Positions 23,557 to 31,225 of a DNA stretch of 64,000 nucleotides are shown one piece after another (position 1 is the stretch's first letter; each line of letters begins with the position of its first letter). The position numbers and the translations under genes were made by a program. The notes beneath the pieces were generated by a model, which was not told the origin of the DNA, made no database searches, and worked only from the letters and a program-made list of their open reading frames with translations. Source of the stretch: Streptomyces cupreus (GTDB lineage Bacteria > Actinomycetota > Actinomycetes > Streptomycetales > Streptomycetaceae); the NCBI RefSeq assembly GCF_014257025.1, contig NZ_JACMSF010000030.1:1-64000 (forward strand), read 5' to 3'.

Positions 23557-23633
23557 GCTCGCGTTCTCTTCCTCCTAGACCTGCCGATACGCGGGGAAGG
23601 GGGCCGCTGCGAGCGGCCCCCGCCCCGGTGCGC

Positions 23634-24911
23634 CTACTGCTGCTGCGACAGGCGCTTGTTGAACTCCTCCTCGACCTGGGCTGCCGCCTCGGCCGGGGAC
23701 TTTCCGTTCAGTACGGCGGTCATGTAGGTCTTGATCGGGTTGGGCGCGTTCTCGACGGCGGCCCATTCGGCGATCAGCGGGGTGGTGCCGCCGCCCGCGG
23801 CGGCCGGGGCCGCGGCCTCGGCGACGACGTTGCCCTCAAGGTTGCTCTGCAGCGACTCCTTGTTGGGGATGACGCCGTTGAGCTTGGCGAGCTGGCCCTC
23901 GTGCTCGTCGGAGAGGGCGATGCGCAGGAACTCCTTGGCCAGCTCCTGCTTCTTGCTGCCCGCGGCGACGGCGAGGTTGGAGCCGCCGAGGAAGACGCCC
24001 TCGGGCTTGTCGGCCGTGGCACCGGGGATGGTGAAGTAGCCGATCTCCTTCTCGATCTTCGGGTTGGCCTCGATGGCGATGCCGGCTTCCCAGCCCATGC
24101 CGATGAAGGCGCCGACGTTGCCCTTGCCGAAGACCTCGCCCTGCTGCGGGGTGGCCTCGTCCTTGTCCTTGGGGGCCTTGGAGAGGGCCTGGAACTTCTT
24201 GTACGTCTCCATGGCGGCGGCGACCTTGGGGTCGGCGAGGTTGGAGACGTAACTGTCGCCGTCCTTCTTCACCAGCTCGGCGCCCTCACCGATGGTCAGG
24301 CCGACGAAGTGGTACCAGTTCTGGCCGGGCAGGTAGATCGGCTCGGCGTCGGTCTTGTCGCCGATCGTCTTCAGGTCCGCGTAGAACTCGTCCCGGGTCT
24401 TGGGGGTGTCCTTGATGCCCGCCTCGGCCCAGATCTTCTTGTTGTAGAGGACGACACGGTTGGCGAAGTACCAGGGCGCCGCGTACTGCTTGCCCTCGAA
24501 GACCGAGGAGTTGTTCAGGGACTCGGTCCAGTCGGCGCCGATCTCGGTCTTGAGGTCGGCGAGGTCGGCGAGGCCGCCGGTCTTGGCGTAGGCCGGGGTC
24601 TGGGTGTTGCCGATCTCGAAGACGTCCGGCGGGTTCTCCTCCGACAGGGCGGTGGTGAGCTTCTGCTGGATGCCGTTCCACTGCTGGACCTCGAACTTGA
24701 CCTTCGCCTTGGTCTTCTTCTCGAAGGCCGCGGCGACGTCCTTCTGCCACTGGTCGGGGGAGGAACCGTCCATCACCCAGACGGTGAGGGTCTGGCCCGC
24801 GTAACCGTCCGCGCCGGCCTTGCCGCCCTCGTCGCCGTCGTCGCCCCCGCACGCCGCGATGGAGACCATCATTGCCGCGACACCGATCGCGGATATCAGC
24901 TTGCGCTTCAC
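23634..24911 (-). CDS. dasA: Chitobiose-binding lipoprotein DasA
   Basis: A 425-residue family 1 solute-binding protein. The signal peptide KRKLISAIGVAAMMVSIAAC ends in a lipobox with the lipidated Cys at residue 20, followed by an Asp/Gly-rich linker. The mature domain contains LTVWVMDGSS, the sugar-binding core EKKTKAKVKFEVQQWNGIQQ and PAYAKTGGLADL. It captures N,N'-diacetylchitobiose outside the membrane and passes it to DasBC. A GTG start at 24911 follows GGAGG at proper spacing. Two DasR sites lie 55-95 bp upstream. Confidence 0.94.
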   Translation of the reverse strand: MKRKLISAIGVAAMMVSIAACGGDDGDEGGKAGADGYAGQTLTVWVMDGSSPDQWQKDVAAAFEKKTKAKVKFEVQQWNGIQQKLTTALSEENPPDVFEIGNTQTPAYAKTGGLADLADLKTEIGADWTESLNNSSVFEGKQYAAPWYFANRVVLYNKKIWAEAGIKDTPKTRDEFYADLKTIGDKTDAEPIYLPGQNWYHFVGLTIGEGAELVKKDGDSYVSNLADPKVAAAMETYKKFQALSKAPKDKDEATPQQGEVFGKGNVGAFIGMGWEAGIAIEANPKIEKEIGYFTIPGATADKPEGVFLGGSNLAVAAGSKKQELAKEFLRIALSDEHEGQLAKLNGVIPNKESLQSNLEGNVVAEAAAPAAAGGGTTPLIAEWAAVENAPNPIKTYMTAVLNGKSPAEAAAQVEEEFNKRLSQQQ

Positions 24912-24965
24912 GCCACCCTCCTCAGGGATGCCCACACCTCCCGCCCATGGGCCGGGACCTGGACC

Positions 24966-24981
24966 AATGGTGTAGACCAGT
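24966..24981. promoter_or_regulatory. DasR operator 1 of dasA
   Basis: AATGGTGTAGACCAGT, a near-consensus dre (right half GTAGACCAGT perfect except the centre), lies 55 bp upstream of the dasA start codon. Confidence 0.82.
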
Positions 24982-24989
24982 ACGGGGAG

Positions 24990-25005
24990 CTTGGACCAGA
25001 CCAAA
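24990..25005. promoter_or_regulatory. DasR operator 2 of dasA
   Basis: CTTGGACCAGACCAAA, a second dre-like site, lies 24 bp (centre to centre) from the first, about two helical turns. The two could be bound side by side on the dasA promoter. Confidence 0.72.
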
Positions 25006-25113
25006 AATCCTGTCAAGGGGGTCGGAATGCGCTCTGACCAGCCGTTATGCGACCTACATATGCAGGAACCTTTAAGTAAGAAGCCAGCGAAAACAACGGC
25101 GCCGGAGTACTCT

Positions 25114-25129
25114 CGTCCGCTAGACCACT
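25114..25129. promoter_or_regulatory. DasR operator 1 of dasR
   Basis: CGTCCGCTAGACCACT has a good right half (CTAGACCACT) and a weak left half. It lies 90 bp upstream of the dasR start and 22 bp (centre to centre) from the next site. Confidence 0.68.
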
Positions 25130-25135
25130 TGCCTC

Positions 25136-25151
25136 TATGGACTAGACCAAA
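25136..25151. promoter_or_regulatory. DasR operator 2 of dasR
   Basis: TATGGACTAGACCAAA, a dre with a strong GGACTAGACCA core, lies 67 bp upstream of the dasR start, consistent with autoregulation. Confidence 0.76.
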
Positions 25152-25218
25152 AGCGGTGGGCGACGGTATACAGAAGGGATCACGATGTGATCCGCATCCG
25201 GAGCCGGGAAGGCAGAAC

Positions 25219-25983
25219 ATGAGCACCGACGTCAGCAGGGCGGAGAACGAGGGTGGGGCGACCGTCCGTACCGCGCGCGTGCCCAAGTACTACCGCTTGA
25301 AGAAGCACCTGCTCGACATGACGGAGACGCAGGCCCCGGGCACCCCGGTCCCGCCCGAGCGCACGCTGGCGGCGGAGTTCGACACCTCCCGCACGACGGT
25401 GCGCCAGGCCCTTCAGGAGCTGGTGGTCGAGGGCCGCCTGGAGCGGATCCAGGGCAAGGGCACGTTCGTCGCCAAGCCGAAGGTCTCCCAGGCGCTGCAA
25501 CTCACCTCGTACACCGAGGACATGCGCGCCCAGGGTCTCGAACCGACCTCCCAGCTGCTGGACATCGGCTACATCACCGCCGACGACCGCCTCGCCGACC
25601 TGCTCGACATCACCGCCGGCGGCCGCGTCCTGCGCATCGAGCGCCTGCGCATGGCCAACGGCGAGCCGATGGCGATCGAGACGACCCATCTGTCGGCCAA
25701 GCGCTTCCCGGCCCTGCGCCGCTCGCTGGTCAAGTACACGTCCCTCTACACCGCGCTCGCCGAGGTCTACGACGTCCATCTCGCCGAGGCCGAGGAGACC
25801 ATCGAGACCTCCCTGGCGACCCCCCGCGAGGCGGGCCTGCTCGGCACCGACGTGGGCCTGCCGATGCTGATGCTGTCCCGCCACTCGCTGGACCGGGAGG
25901 GGAAGCCGGTGGAGTGGGTGCGGTCGGTGTACCGGGGCGACCGGTACAAGTTCGTCGCGAGGTTGAGGCGTCCACAAGAGTAG
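25219..25983 (+). CDS. dasR: GntR/HutC-family global regulator DasR
   Basis: A 254-residue regulator, the same length as S. coelicolor DasR. The winged helix-turn-helix lies at about residues 20-85 (PKYYRLKKHLLDM, PPERTLAAEFDTSRTTVRQALQ, LERIQGKGTFVAKP). The UTRA effector domain lies at about 95-245 and binds amino-sugar phosphates (glucosamine-6-phosphate releases DNA). DasR represses chitin and GlcNAc uptake and, in S. coelicolor, links nutrient state to antibiotic production. The ATG at 25219 follows GGGAAGG. Longer frames upstream are rejected because they cover its own operator sites. It is divergent from dasA with four dre sites between them. Confidence 0.95.
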   Translation: MSTDVSRAENEGGATVRTARVPKYYRLKKHLLDMTETQAPGTPVPPERTLAAEFDTSRTTVRQALQELVVEGRLERIQGKGTFVAKPKVSQALQLTSYTEDMRAQGLEPTSQLLDIGYITADDRLADLLDITAGGRVLRIERLRMANGEPMAIETTHLSAKRFPALRRSLVKYTSLYTALAEVYDVHLAEAEETIETSLATPREAGLLGTDVGLPMLMLSRHSLDREGKPVEWVRSVYRGDRYKFVARLRRPQE

Positions 25984-26084
25984 GTCTGTTGAAGCTTCGA
26001 CCGACATAGTGCTCGTGGTGTAGCGCCCCTGCTGTTCCTGCTCTACGGTCCTCCCCGTCATCGCATGGACGGGAGGACGACCCG

Positions 26085-28220
26085 GTGCGCACCGCGAACA
26101 CTCGAACCATCGTCATATGGACCCTCGTCGCGTTGGTCGGCGGCACCGGCTGGGCGGTGCTCGCGCTGGCCCGCGGCGAGGACGTCTCCGCCGCCTGGAT
26201 GGTCGCCGCGGCCCTCGGCTCGTACGCCATCGCCTACCGCTTCTACGCCAAGTTCATCGCGTACAAGGTCCTCAAGGTCGACAAGACCCGGGCCACCCCG
26301 GCGGAACGGCTCGACAACGGCATCGACTTCCACCCGACCGACCGACGCGTCCTGCTCGGCCACCACTTCGCCGCCATCGCCGGCGCCGGACCGCTGGTCG
26401 GGCCGGTGCTCGCGGCGCAGATGGGCTATCTGCCCGGCACCATCTGGATCATCGCGGGCGTCATCTTCGCGGGCGCGGTCCAGGACATGGTGGTGCTGTT
26501 CTTCTCCACCCGCCGCGACGGCCGTTCCCTCGGCCAGATGGCCCGCGAGGAGATCGGCCCGTTCGGCGGCGCGGCAGCGCTCCTCGCCGCCTTCGCCATC
26601 ATGATCATCCTGCTCGGGGTGCTGGCCCTGGTCATCGTCAACGCCCTGGCCGAGTCGCCCTGGGGCACCTTCTCCATCGCGATGACCATCCCGATCGCCC
26701 TGCTGATGGGCTTCTACCTGCGCGTCCTGCGCCCCGGCCGGGTCAGCGAGGTCTCCCTGATCGGCGTGGGACTGCTGCTGCTCGCACTGGTCGCCGGCCG
26801 CTGGGTGGCCGAGTCCTCCTGGGCCGACGCGTTCACGCTCGCGCCCTCCACGCTGGTCGTCTGGCTGGTGGCATACGGCTTCATCGCCTCGATCCTGCCG
26901 GTGTGGATGCTGCTCGCGCCCCGCGACTACCTCTCCACCTTCATGAAGATCGGCACGATCCTCCTGCTCGCCCTCGGTGTCGTCATCGCGCTGCCGACGC
27001 TGAAGATGGACGCGGTGACGGACTTCGCCTCACGCGGCGACGGACCGGTGTTCGCGGGCTCCCTCTTCCCGTTCGTCTTCATCACCATCGCCTGCGGCGC
27101 CCTGTCCGGCTTCCACTCGCTGATCTCCTCCGGTACCACGCCAAAGATGATCCAGAAGGAGACCCAGGTCCGGATGATCGGCTACGGCTCCATGCTGATG
27201 GAGTCGTCGGTCGCCGTGATGGCGCTGGTGGCCGCGTCGATCATCGACCCGGGCCTGTACTTCGCGATGAACGCGCCCGCCGGGGTCATCGGCGACACCG
27301 TGCAGAACGCCTCGCAGGTCGTGGGCAGTTGGGGCTACCAGATCTCCCCCGAGGCGCTCGCCCGGGCGGCGGAGAACGTCGAGGAGGCGAGCCTGCTGCA
27401 CCGCACGGGCGGGGCGCCCACGCTCGCCGTCGGCATCTCCGACATCTTCTCCCAGATCACCGGGGACAGTCTGCGGGCCTTCTGGTATCACTTCGCGATC
27501 ATGTTCGAGGCACTGTTCATCCTGACCGCGCTGGACGCCGGCACGCGCGTGGGCCGCTTCATGCTCCAGGACACGCTCGGCAACCTCTATCGGCCGTTCA
27601 AGGACGTCAGTTGGAAGCCCGGCCTGGTCATCTGCAGCGCGATCGTGTGCGGACTGTGGGGGTACTTCCTGTGGGTGGGCGTCCATGAACCGCTCGGCGG
27701 CATCAACCAGTTGTTCCCGATCTTCGGTATCTCCAACCAGTTGCTGGCCGCCGTCGCGCTGGCCGTCTGCACGACGCTGCTGGTGAAGTCCGGCCGCCTC
27801 AAGTGGGCCTGGATCACCGGCATCCCGCTCGCCTGGGACGCCACGGTCACCCTGACCGCCAGCTACCAGAAGGTGTTCTCCAGCGACCCCAAGGTCGGCT
27901 TCTTCAAGCAGCGCCAGGTCTTCCAGGACGCCATCGACGACGGCAAGATCCTCCCGCCCGCGAAAACCATGGACGACATGCACACCGTGGTCACCAACTC
28001 CACCGTGGACGGCGTCCTTTCGGCGGTCCTCGCGCTGCTGATCGTCGTGGTCATCGTGGACGCGGCCCGGGTCTGCGTCCGGCACGTCCGCCGCCCTGCC
28101 CTGTCCACGCTCAGCGAGGCGCCGTACGTCGAATCGAAGCTCGTCGCCCCGGCCGGACTGTTCCCGACCCGCGAGGAGAAGGAGGAGCAGCGCGATGAGG
28201 TCACTACGGCGGGCCCTTAG
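26085..28220 (+). CDS. cstA: CstA family carbon starvation / pyruvate transporter
   Basis: A 711-residue membrane protein with about 16-18 hydrophobic helices. CstA marks are LGHHFAAIAGAGPLVGPVLAAQMGY, FSTRRDGRSLGQMAREEIG, SGFHSLISSGTTPKMI and FEALFILTALDAGTR. Enterobacterial members CstA and BtsT import pyruvate (CstA also peptides). A GTG start at 26085 follows GGGAGGACG. The ybdD-type gene overlaps its end by 26 bp, the standard partner arrangement. It lies 101 bp downstream of dasR on the same strand; no dre site is visible before it. Confidence 0.92.
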   Translation: MRTANTRTIVIWTLVALVGGTGWAVLALARGEDVSAAWMVAAALGSYAIAYRFYAKFIAYKVLKVDKTRATPAERLDNGIDFHPTDRRVLLGHHFAAIAGAGPLVGPVLAAQMGYLPGTIWIIAGVIFAGAVQDMVVLFFSTRRDGRSLGQMAREEIGPFGGAAALLAAFAIMIILLGVLALVIVNALAESPWGTFSIAMTIPIALLMGFYLRVLRPGRVSEVSLIGVGLLLLALVAGRWVAESSWADAFTLAPSTLVVWLVAYGFIASILPVWMLLAPRDYLSTFMKIGTILLLALGVVIALPTLKMDAVTDFASRGDGPVFAGSLFPFVFITIACGALSGFHSLISSGTTPKMIQKETQVRMIGYGSMLMESSVAVMALVAASIIDPGLYFAMNAPAGVIGDTVQNASQVVGSWGYQISPEALARAAENVEEASLLHRTGGAPTLAVGISDIFSQITGDSLRAFWYHFAIMFEALFILTALDAGTRVGRFMLQDTLGNLYRPFKDVSWKPGLVICSAIVCGLWGYFLWVGVHEPLGGINQLFPIFGISNQLLAAVALAVCTTLLVKSGRLKWAWITGIPLAWDATVTLTASYQKVFSSDPKVGFFKQRQVFQDAIDDGKILPPAKTMDDMHTVVTNSTVDGVLSAVLALLIVVVIVDAARVCVRHVRRPALSTLSEAPYVESKLVAPAGLFPTREEKEEQRDEVTTAGP

Positions 28221-28392
28221 GGCCGTGCGCTGGTACGTCCGTGAACTGACCGACGAATCCGCCTACGACCGCTATGTCGCGCACGTGCGCAAGGACCACC
28301 CCCTCGCGCCCGTGCCGACCCGACGCGCCTTCGAGCGGATGCGGACGGACCGTCAGGAGTCGGACCCGCGCCAGGGCTTCCGCTGCTGTTGA
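28195..28392 (+). CDS. YbdD/YjiX family small protein
   Basis: A 65-residue protein of the YbdD/YjiX (DUF466) family. The core is VRWYVRELTDESAYDRYVAHVRKDHP, with the usual PTRRAFERMR and a Cys-Cys end. It is nearly always encoded right after cstA or btsT and is thought to help or modulate the transporter. It starts inside the end of cstA (26-bp overlap), indicating coupled translation. Confidence 0.88.
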   Translation: MRSLRRALRAVRWYVRELTDESAYDRYVAHVRKDHPLAPVPTRRAFERMRTDRQESDPRQGFRCC

Positions 28393-28502
28393 GGGGATCT
28401 TGAGGGATCGATATACGGACGAGGGGTTCCGCTTCTGCGACACCGTGACCTAGATTGCCTGCGCGTTACACCAGGTGATCAGTGAGGGGACGGAGCCGTC
28501 AG

Positions 28503-28760
28503 ATGTCACAAGCCCCAGAAGTGAGCAGAGAGCCGGTGGTGACGCCTGTGCGCGTCGTCATCGCCCTCTGCCTGATCGCGCCCTTCGTGGCGATGTTGTG
28601 GGTGGGGTCGTACGCGAAGGCCGACCCGGCCTTCATCGGCATCCCATTCTTCTACTGGTACCAGATGGCCTGGGTGCTGATCTCCACGGCCCTGACGATG
28701 ATCGCGTACCAGCTGTGGCAGCGTGACCAGCGCGCCCGTAAGGCTGGGGGCGCCAAGTGA
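28503..28760 (+). CDS. DUF3311 membrane protein, partner of the SSS transporter
   Basis: An 85-residue protein with two transmembrane helices (about 18-38 VVIALCLIAPFVAMLWVGSY and 48-70) and a conserved central IGIPFFYWYQMAWV, the DUF3311 hallmark. It is a small partner of sodium:solute symporters, analogous to YhjB/MhpC-type small subunits. Its stop overlaps the transporter start (GTGA at 28757-28760). The ATG at 28503 is used. Confidence 0.88.
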   Translation: MSQAPEVSREPVVTPVRVVIALCLIAPFVAMLWVGSYAKADPAFIGIPFFYWYQMAWVLISTALTMIAYQLWQRDQRARKAGGAK

Positions 28761-30352
28761 ACGACGGCGTGAACGGCGTGGCACTCGCCGTCTTCATCTT
28801 CTTCTTCCTGGCCGTCACGGTCATGGGCTTCCTGGCCGCGCGCTGGCGCAAGGCCGAGAACGAGCACAGCCTCGACGAATGGGGTCTGGGCGGACGCTCG
28901 TTCGGCACCTGGGTCACCTGGTTCCTGCTGGGCGGCGACCTGTACACGGCTTACACCTTCGTGGCGGTCCCGGCGGCGATCTACGCGGCCGGCGCGGCGG
29001 GCTTCTTCGCAGTGCCGTACACGATCCTCGTCTATCCGCTGATCTTCACGTTCCTGCCCCGGCTGTGGTCGGTGTCCCACAAGCACGGGTACGTGACGAC
29101 GTCGGACTTCGTGCGCGGCCGCTTCGGCTCCAAGGGGCTGTCGCTGGCGGTGGCGGTGACCGGCATCCTGGCAACGATGCCATACATCGCGCTCCAGCTC
29201 GTCGGCATCCAGGCGGTGCTGGACGTGATGGGCGTCGGCGGCGGGGAGAACACGAACTGGTTCATCAAGGACCTCCCGCTGCTGATCGCGTTCGGTGTGC
29301 TGGCCGCGTACACCTACTCCTCGGGTCTGCGCGCTCCGGCGCTGATCGCCTTCGTCAAGGACACGCTGATCTATCTGGTCATCGCGGTGGCGATCATCTA
29401 CATCCCGATCAAGCTCGGCGGCTTCGACGAGATCTTCGCCGACGCGGGCGAGAAGTTCACGACCACCGGCGTGGGCGGACTCATCCCGGCCGAGGCGGGC
29501 CAATGGACGTACGCCACACTGGCGTTGGGCTCGGCGCTGGCGCTGTTCATGTACCCGCACTCGATCACCGCGACGCTCTCCTCCAAGAGCCGTGACGTGA
29601 TCCGCCGCAACACCACGATCCTGCCGCTGTACTCGCTGATGCTCGGCCTGCTCGCGCTGCTCGGCTTCATGGCCATCGCGGCCGGAGTGAAGGTGGAGAA
29701 CGGCCAGTTGGCGATCCCACAGCTGTTCGAGAACATGTTCCCGGACTGGTTCGCGGGCGTGGCCTTCGCGGCGATCGGCATCGGTGCCCTCGTGCCGGCG
29801 GCCATCATGTCCATCGCGGCGGCGAACCTCTTCACCCGCAACATCTACAAGGACTTCATCAAGCCGGACGCGACGCCCGCGCAGGAGACCAAGGTCTCCA
29901 AGCTGGTGTCCCTGCTGGTGAAGGTGGGCGCGCTGGTCTTCGTCCTGACGATGGACAAGACGGTCGCCATCAACTTCCAGCTCCTGGGCGGCATCTGGAT
30001 CCTCCAGACCTTCCCGGCCCTGGTCGGCGGCCTGTTCACCCGCTGGTTCCACCGCTGGGCGCTGCTCGCCGGCTGGGCGGTCGGCATGATCTACGGCACG
30101 GTGGCGGCATACGGTGTCGCGTCGCCGACGCAGAAGCACTTCGGCGGTTCGTCGAAGGAGATCCCCGGCATCGGGGAGATCGGCTACATCGGCCTGACGG
30201 CGTTCGTGCTGAACCTGCTCGTCACGGTGGTCCTCACCTTCGTCCTGAAGGCGGCCAAGGCCCCGGAGGGCGTCGACGAGACAAGTCCCGAGGACTACAC
30301 GGCGGACGCGGGCGACCCGGGCGTGCAGAAGGACCTGACGCCGGTCCACTGA
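28757..30352 (+). CDS. Sodium:solute symporter, monocarboxylate type
   Basis: A 531-residue SSS-family transporter with 13-14 transmembrane segments. WGLGGRSFGTWVTWFLLGGDLYTAYTF is the early signature. The sodium-site helix follows, then GFMAIAAGVK and AAIMSIAAANLFTRNIYKDF, the SSS C-terminal motif. The DUF3311 partner and the sequence style fit the MctP/MctC-like monocarboxylate (pyruvate, lactate, acetate, propionate) permeases. The GTG start overlaps the DUF3311 stop. A strong terminator lies 12 bp downstream. Confidence 0.88.
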   Translation: MNDGVNGVALAVFIFFFLAVTVMGFLAARWRKAENEHSLDEWGLGGRSFGTWVTWFLLGGDLYTAYTFVAVPAAIYAAGAAGFFAVPYTILVYPLIFTFLPRLWSVSHKHGYVTTSDFVRGRFGSKGLSLAVAVTGILATMPYIALQLVGIQAVLDVMGVGGGENTNWFIKDLPLLIAFGVLAAYTYSSGLRAPALIAFVKDTLIYLVIAVAIIYIPIKLGGFDEIFADAGEKFTTTGVGGLIPAEAGQWTYATLALGSALALFMYPHSITATLSSKSRDVIRRNTTILPLYSLMLGLLALLGFMAIAAGVKVENGQLAIPQLFENMFPDWFAGVAFAAIGIGALVPAAIMSIAAANLFTRNIYKDFIKPDATPAQETKVSKLVSLLVKVGALVFVLTMDKTVAINFQLLGGIWILQTFPALVGGLFTRWFHRWALLAGWAVGMIYGTVAAYGVASPTQKHFGGSSKEIPGIGEIGYIGLTAFVLNLLVTVVLTFVLKAAKAPEGVDETSPEDYTADAGDPGVQKDLTPVH

Positions 30353-30363
30353 TCAGAACAGCG

Positions 30364-30403
30364 CAGCGGGCCGCCGAACAGCAGATGCTACGGCGGCCCG
30401 CTG
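30364..30403 (+). terminator. Terminator after SSS transporter
   Basis: A perfect 13-bp stem, CAGCGGGCCGCCG (30364-30376) and CGGCGGCCCGCTG (30391-30403), with a 14-nt loop, starts 12 bp after the transporter stop codon. Confidence 0.82.
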
Positions 30404-30421
30404 TCGTACACACTCACGTCC

Positions 30422-30928
30422 ATGGACTTCCGGATCCGCGAGGCGACACCGACCGACTACGACGAACTGGGCGAGATCACAGCCCAGGCCTACCTCCAGG
30501 ACGGCCTCCTCACCTTCGGCGAGGCCGACTGGTATCTGGGCGAACTGAAAGACGTTGCGAAGCGAGCGGCCGCGGCGGACGTTCTGGTGGCCGTGGAGCA
30601 GGACCGACTCCTCGGCGGCGTCACCTTCGTCCCCTCCCCCGGCCCCATGGCCGACCTGGCCGGCCCCGGCGAGGCGGAGATCCGCATGCTCGCCGTCGCC
30701 CACGAGGCCCGCGGCAGGGGCGTCGGAGAGGCCCTCGTACGGGCCTGTATCGACCGCGCGAGGGCCGCGGGCGACCGCACCGGCATCGTCCTGTCCACCC
30801 AGCCCCTGATGCAGACCGCCCACCGCATCTACGAGCGCCTCGGCTTCACCCGCGCCCCGCAGCGCGACTGGAACCCGATCCCGAAGCACGAGGAGTTCAC
30901 TCTGCTCACCTATGAGTTGACACTCTGA
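30422..30928 (+). CDS. GNAT family N-acetyltransferase
   Basis: A 168-residue GNAT protein. IREATPTDYDELGEITAQAY is the N-terminal strand-helix. MLAVAHEARGRGVGEALVRACIDRA is motif A with the R-G-x-G-V/A acetyl-CoA loop, and AHRIYERLGFTRAPQRDW is motif B. The substrate is unknown. The gene ends just before the nrd control region; a TTGACA at 30917-30922, inside its last codons, may be the -35 of the nrd promoter. The start is the ATG at 30422. Confidence 0.88.
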   Translation: MDFRIREATPTDYDELGEITAQAYLQDGLLTFGEADWYLGELKDVAKRAAAADVLVAVEQDRLLGGVTFVPSPGPMADLAGPGEAEIRMLAVAHEARGRGVGEALVRACIDRARAAGDRTGIVLSTQPLMQTAHRIYERLGFTRAPQRDWNPIPKHEEFTLLTYELTL

Positions 30929-30938
30929 AGCCGACGCG

Positions 30939-30985
30939 ACACAACATCTGGGGGTGTCACCGCGGGGCGGCACAAGATGTATGCT
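30939..30985 (+). promoter_or_regulatory. Paired NrdR-like boxes of the nrdAB promoter
   Basis: Two related elements, ACACAACATCTGGGGG at 30939-30954 and GCACAAGATGTATGCT at 30970-30985, start 31 bp apart, about three helical turns. Pairs of ~16-bp boxes at this spacing are the hallmark of NrdR repression. They precede the riboswitch and overlap the likely promoter. Confidence 0.65.
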
Positions 30986-30989
30986 CATG

Positions 30990-31110
30990 CTCGCTGTCGC
31001 CGCAGGGGAATCCGGTGCGAATCCGGAACTGTCCCGCAACGGTGTACTTGCGTGTATCTGCACGCCTGTTCAGTCCGAGGACCTGTCGACAGTGCGCCCG
31101 GCCGTCCGGT
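30990..31110 (+). ncRNA. Adenosylcobalamin (B12) riboswitch
   Basis: The leader contains the conserved cobalamin-aptamer core: GGGGAATCCGGTGCGAATC, then CCGGAACTGTCCCGCAACGG, and further on CAGTCCGAGGACCTGTCGAC with the CGACAG end. The aptamer fits 30990 to about 31110, and the ~115 nt up to the start codon would form the expression platform. In Streptomyces this riboswitch shuts off class Ia ribonucleotide reductase when B12 is available, so that the B12-dependent class II enzyme is used. It is well ahead of nrdA and on the same strand. Confidence 0.9.
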
Positions 31111-31225
31111 TCGGGTGCCAGACGTCCGGGCCTCGTGGAATGGGCCGGTGGACGCGACGCCCCGTGCGCTCGTGAGCTGCCCCTGCCCTCCGCAAGGCCC
31201 CGTGCCGAGCGAGGGAGAGCTCCCA

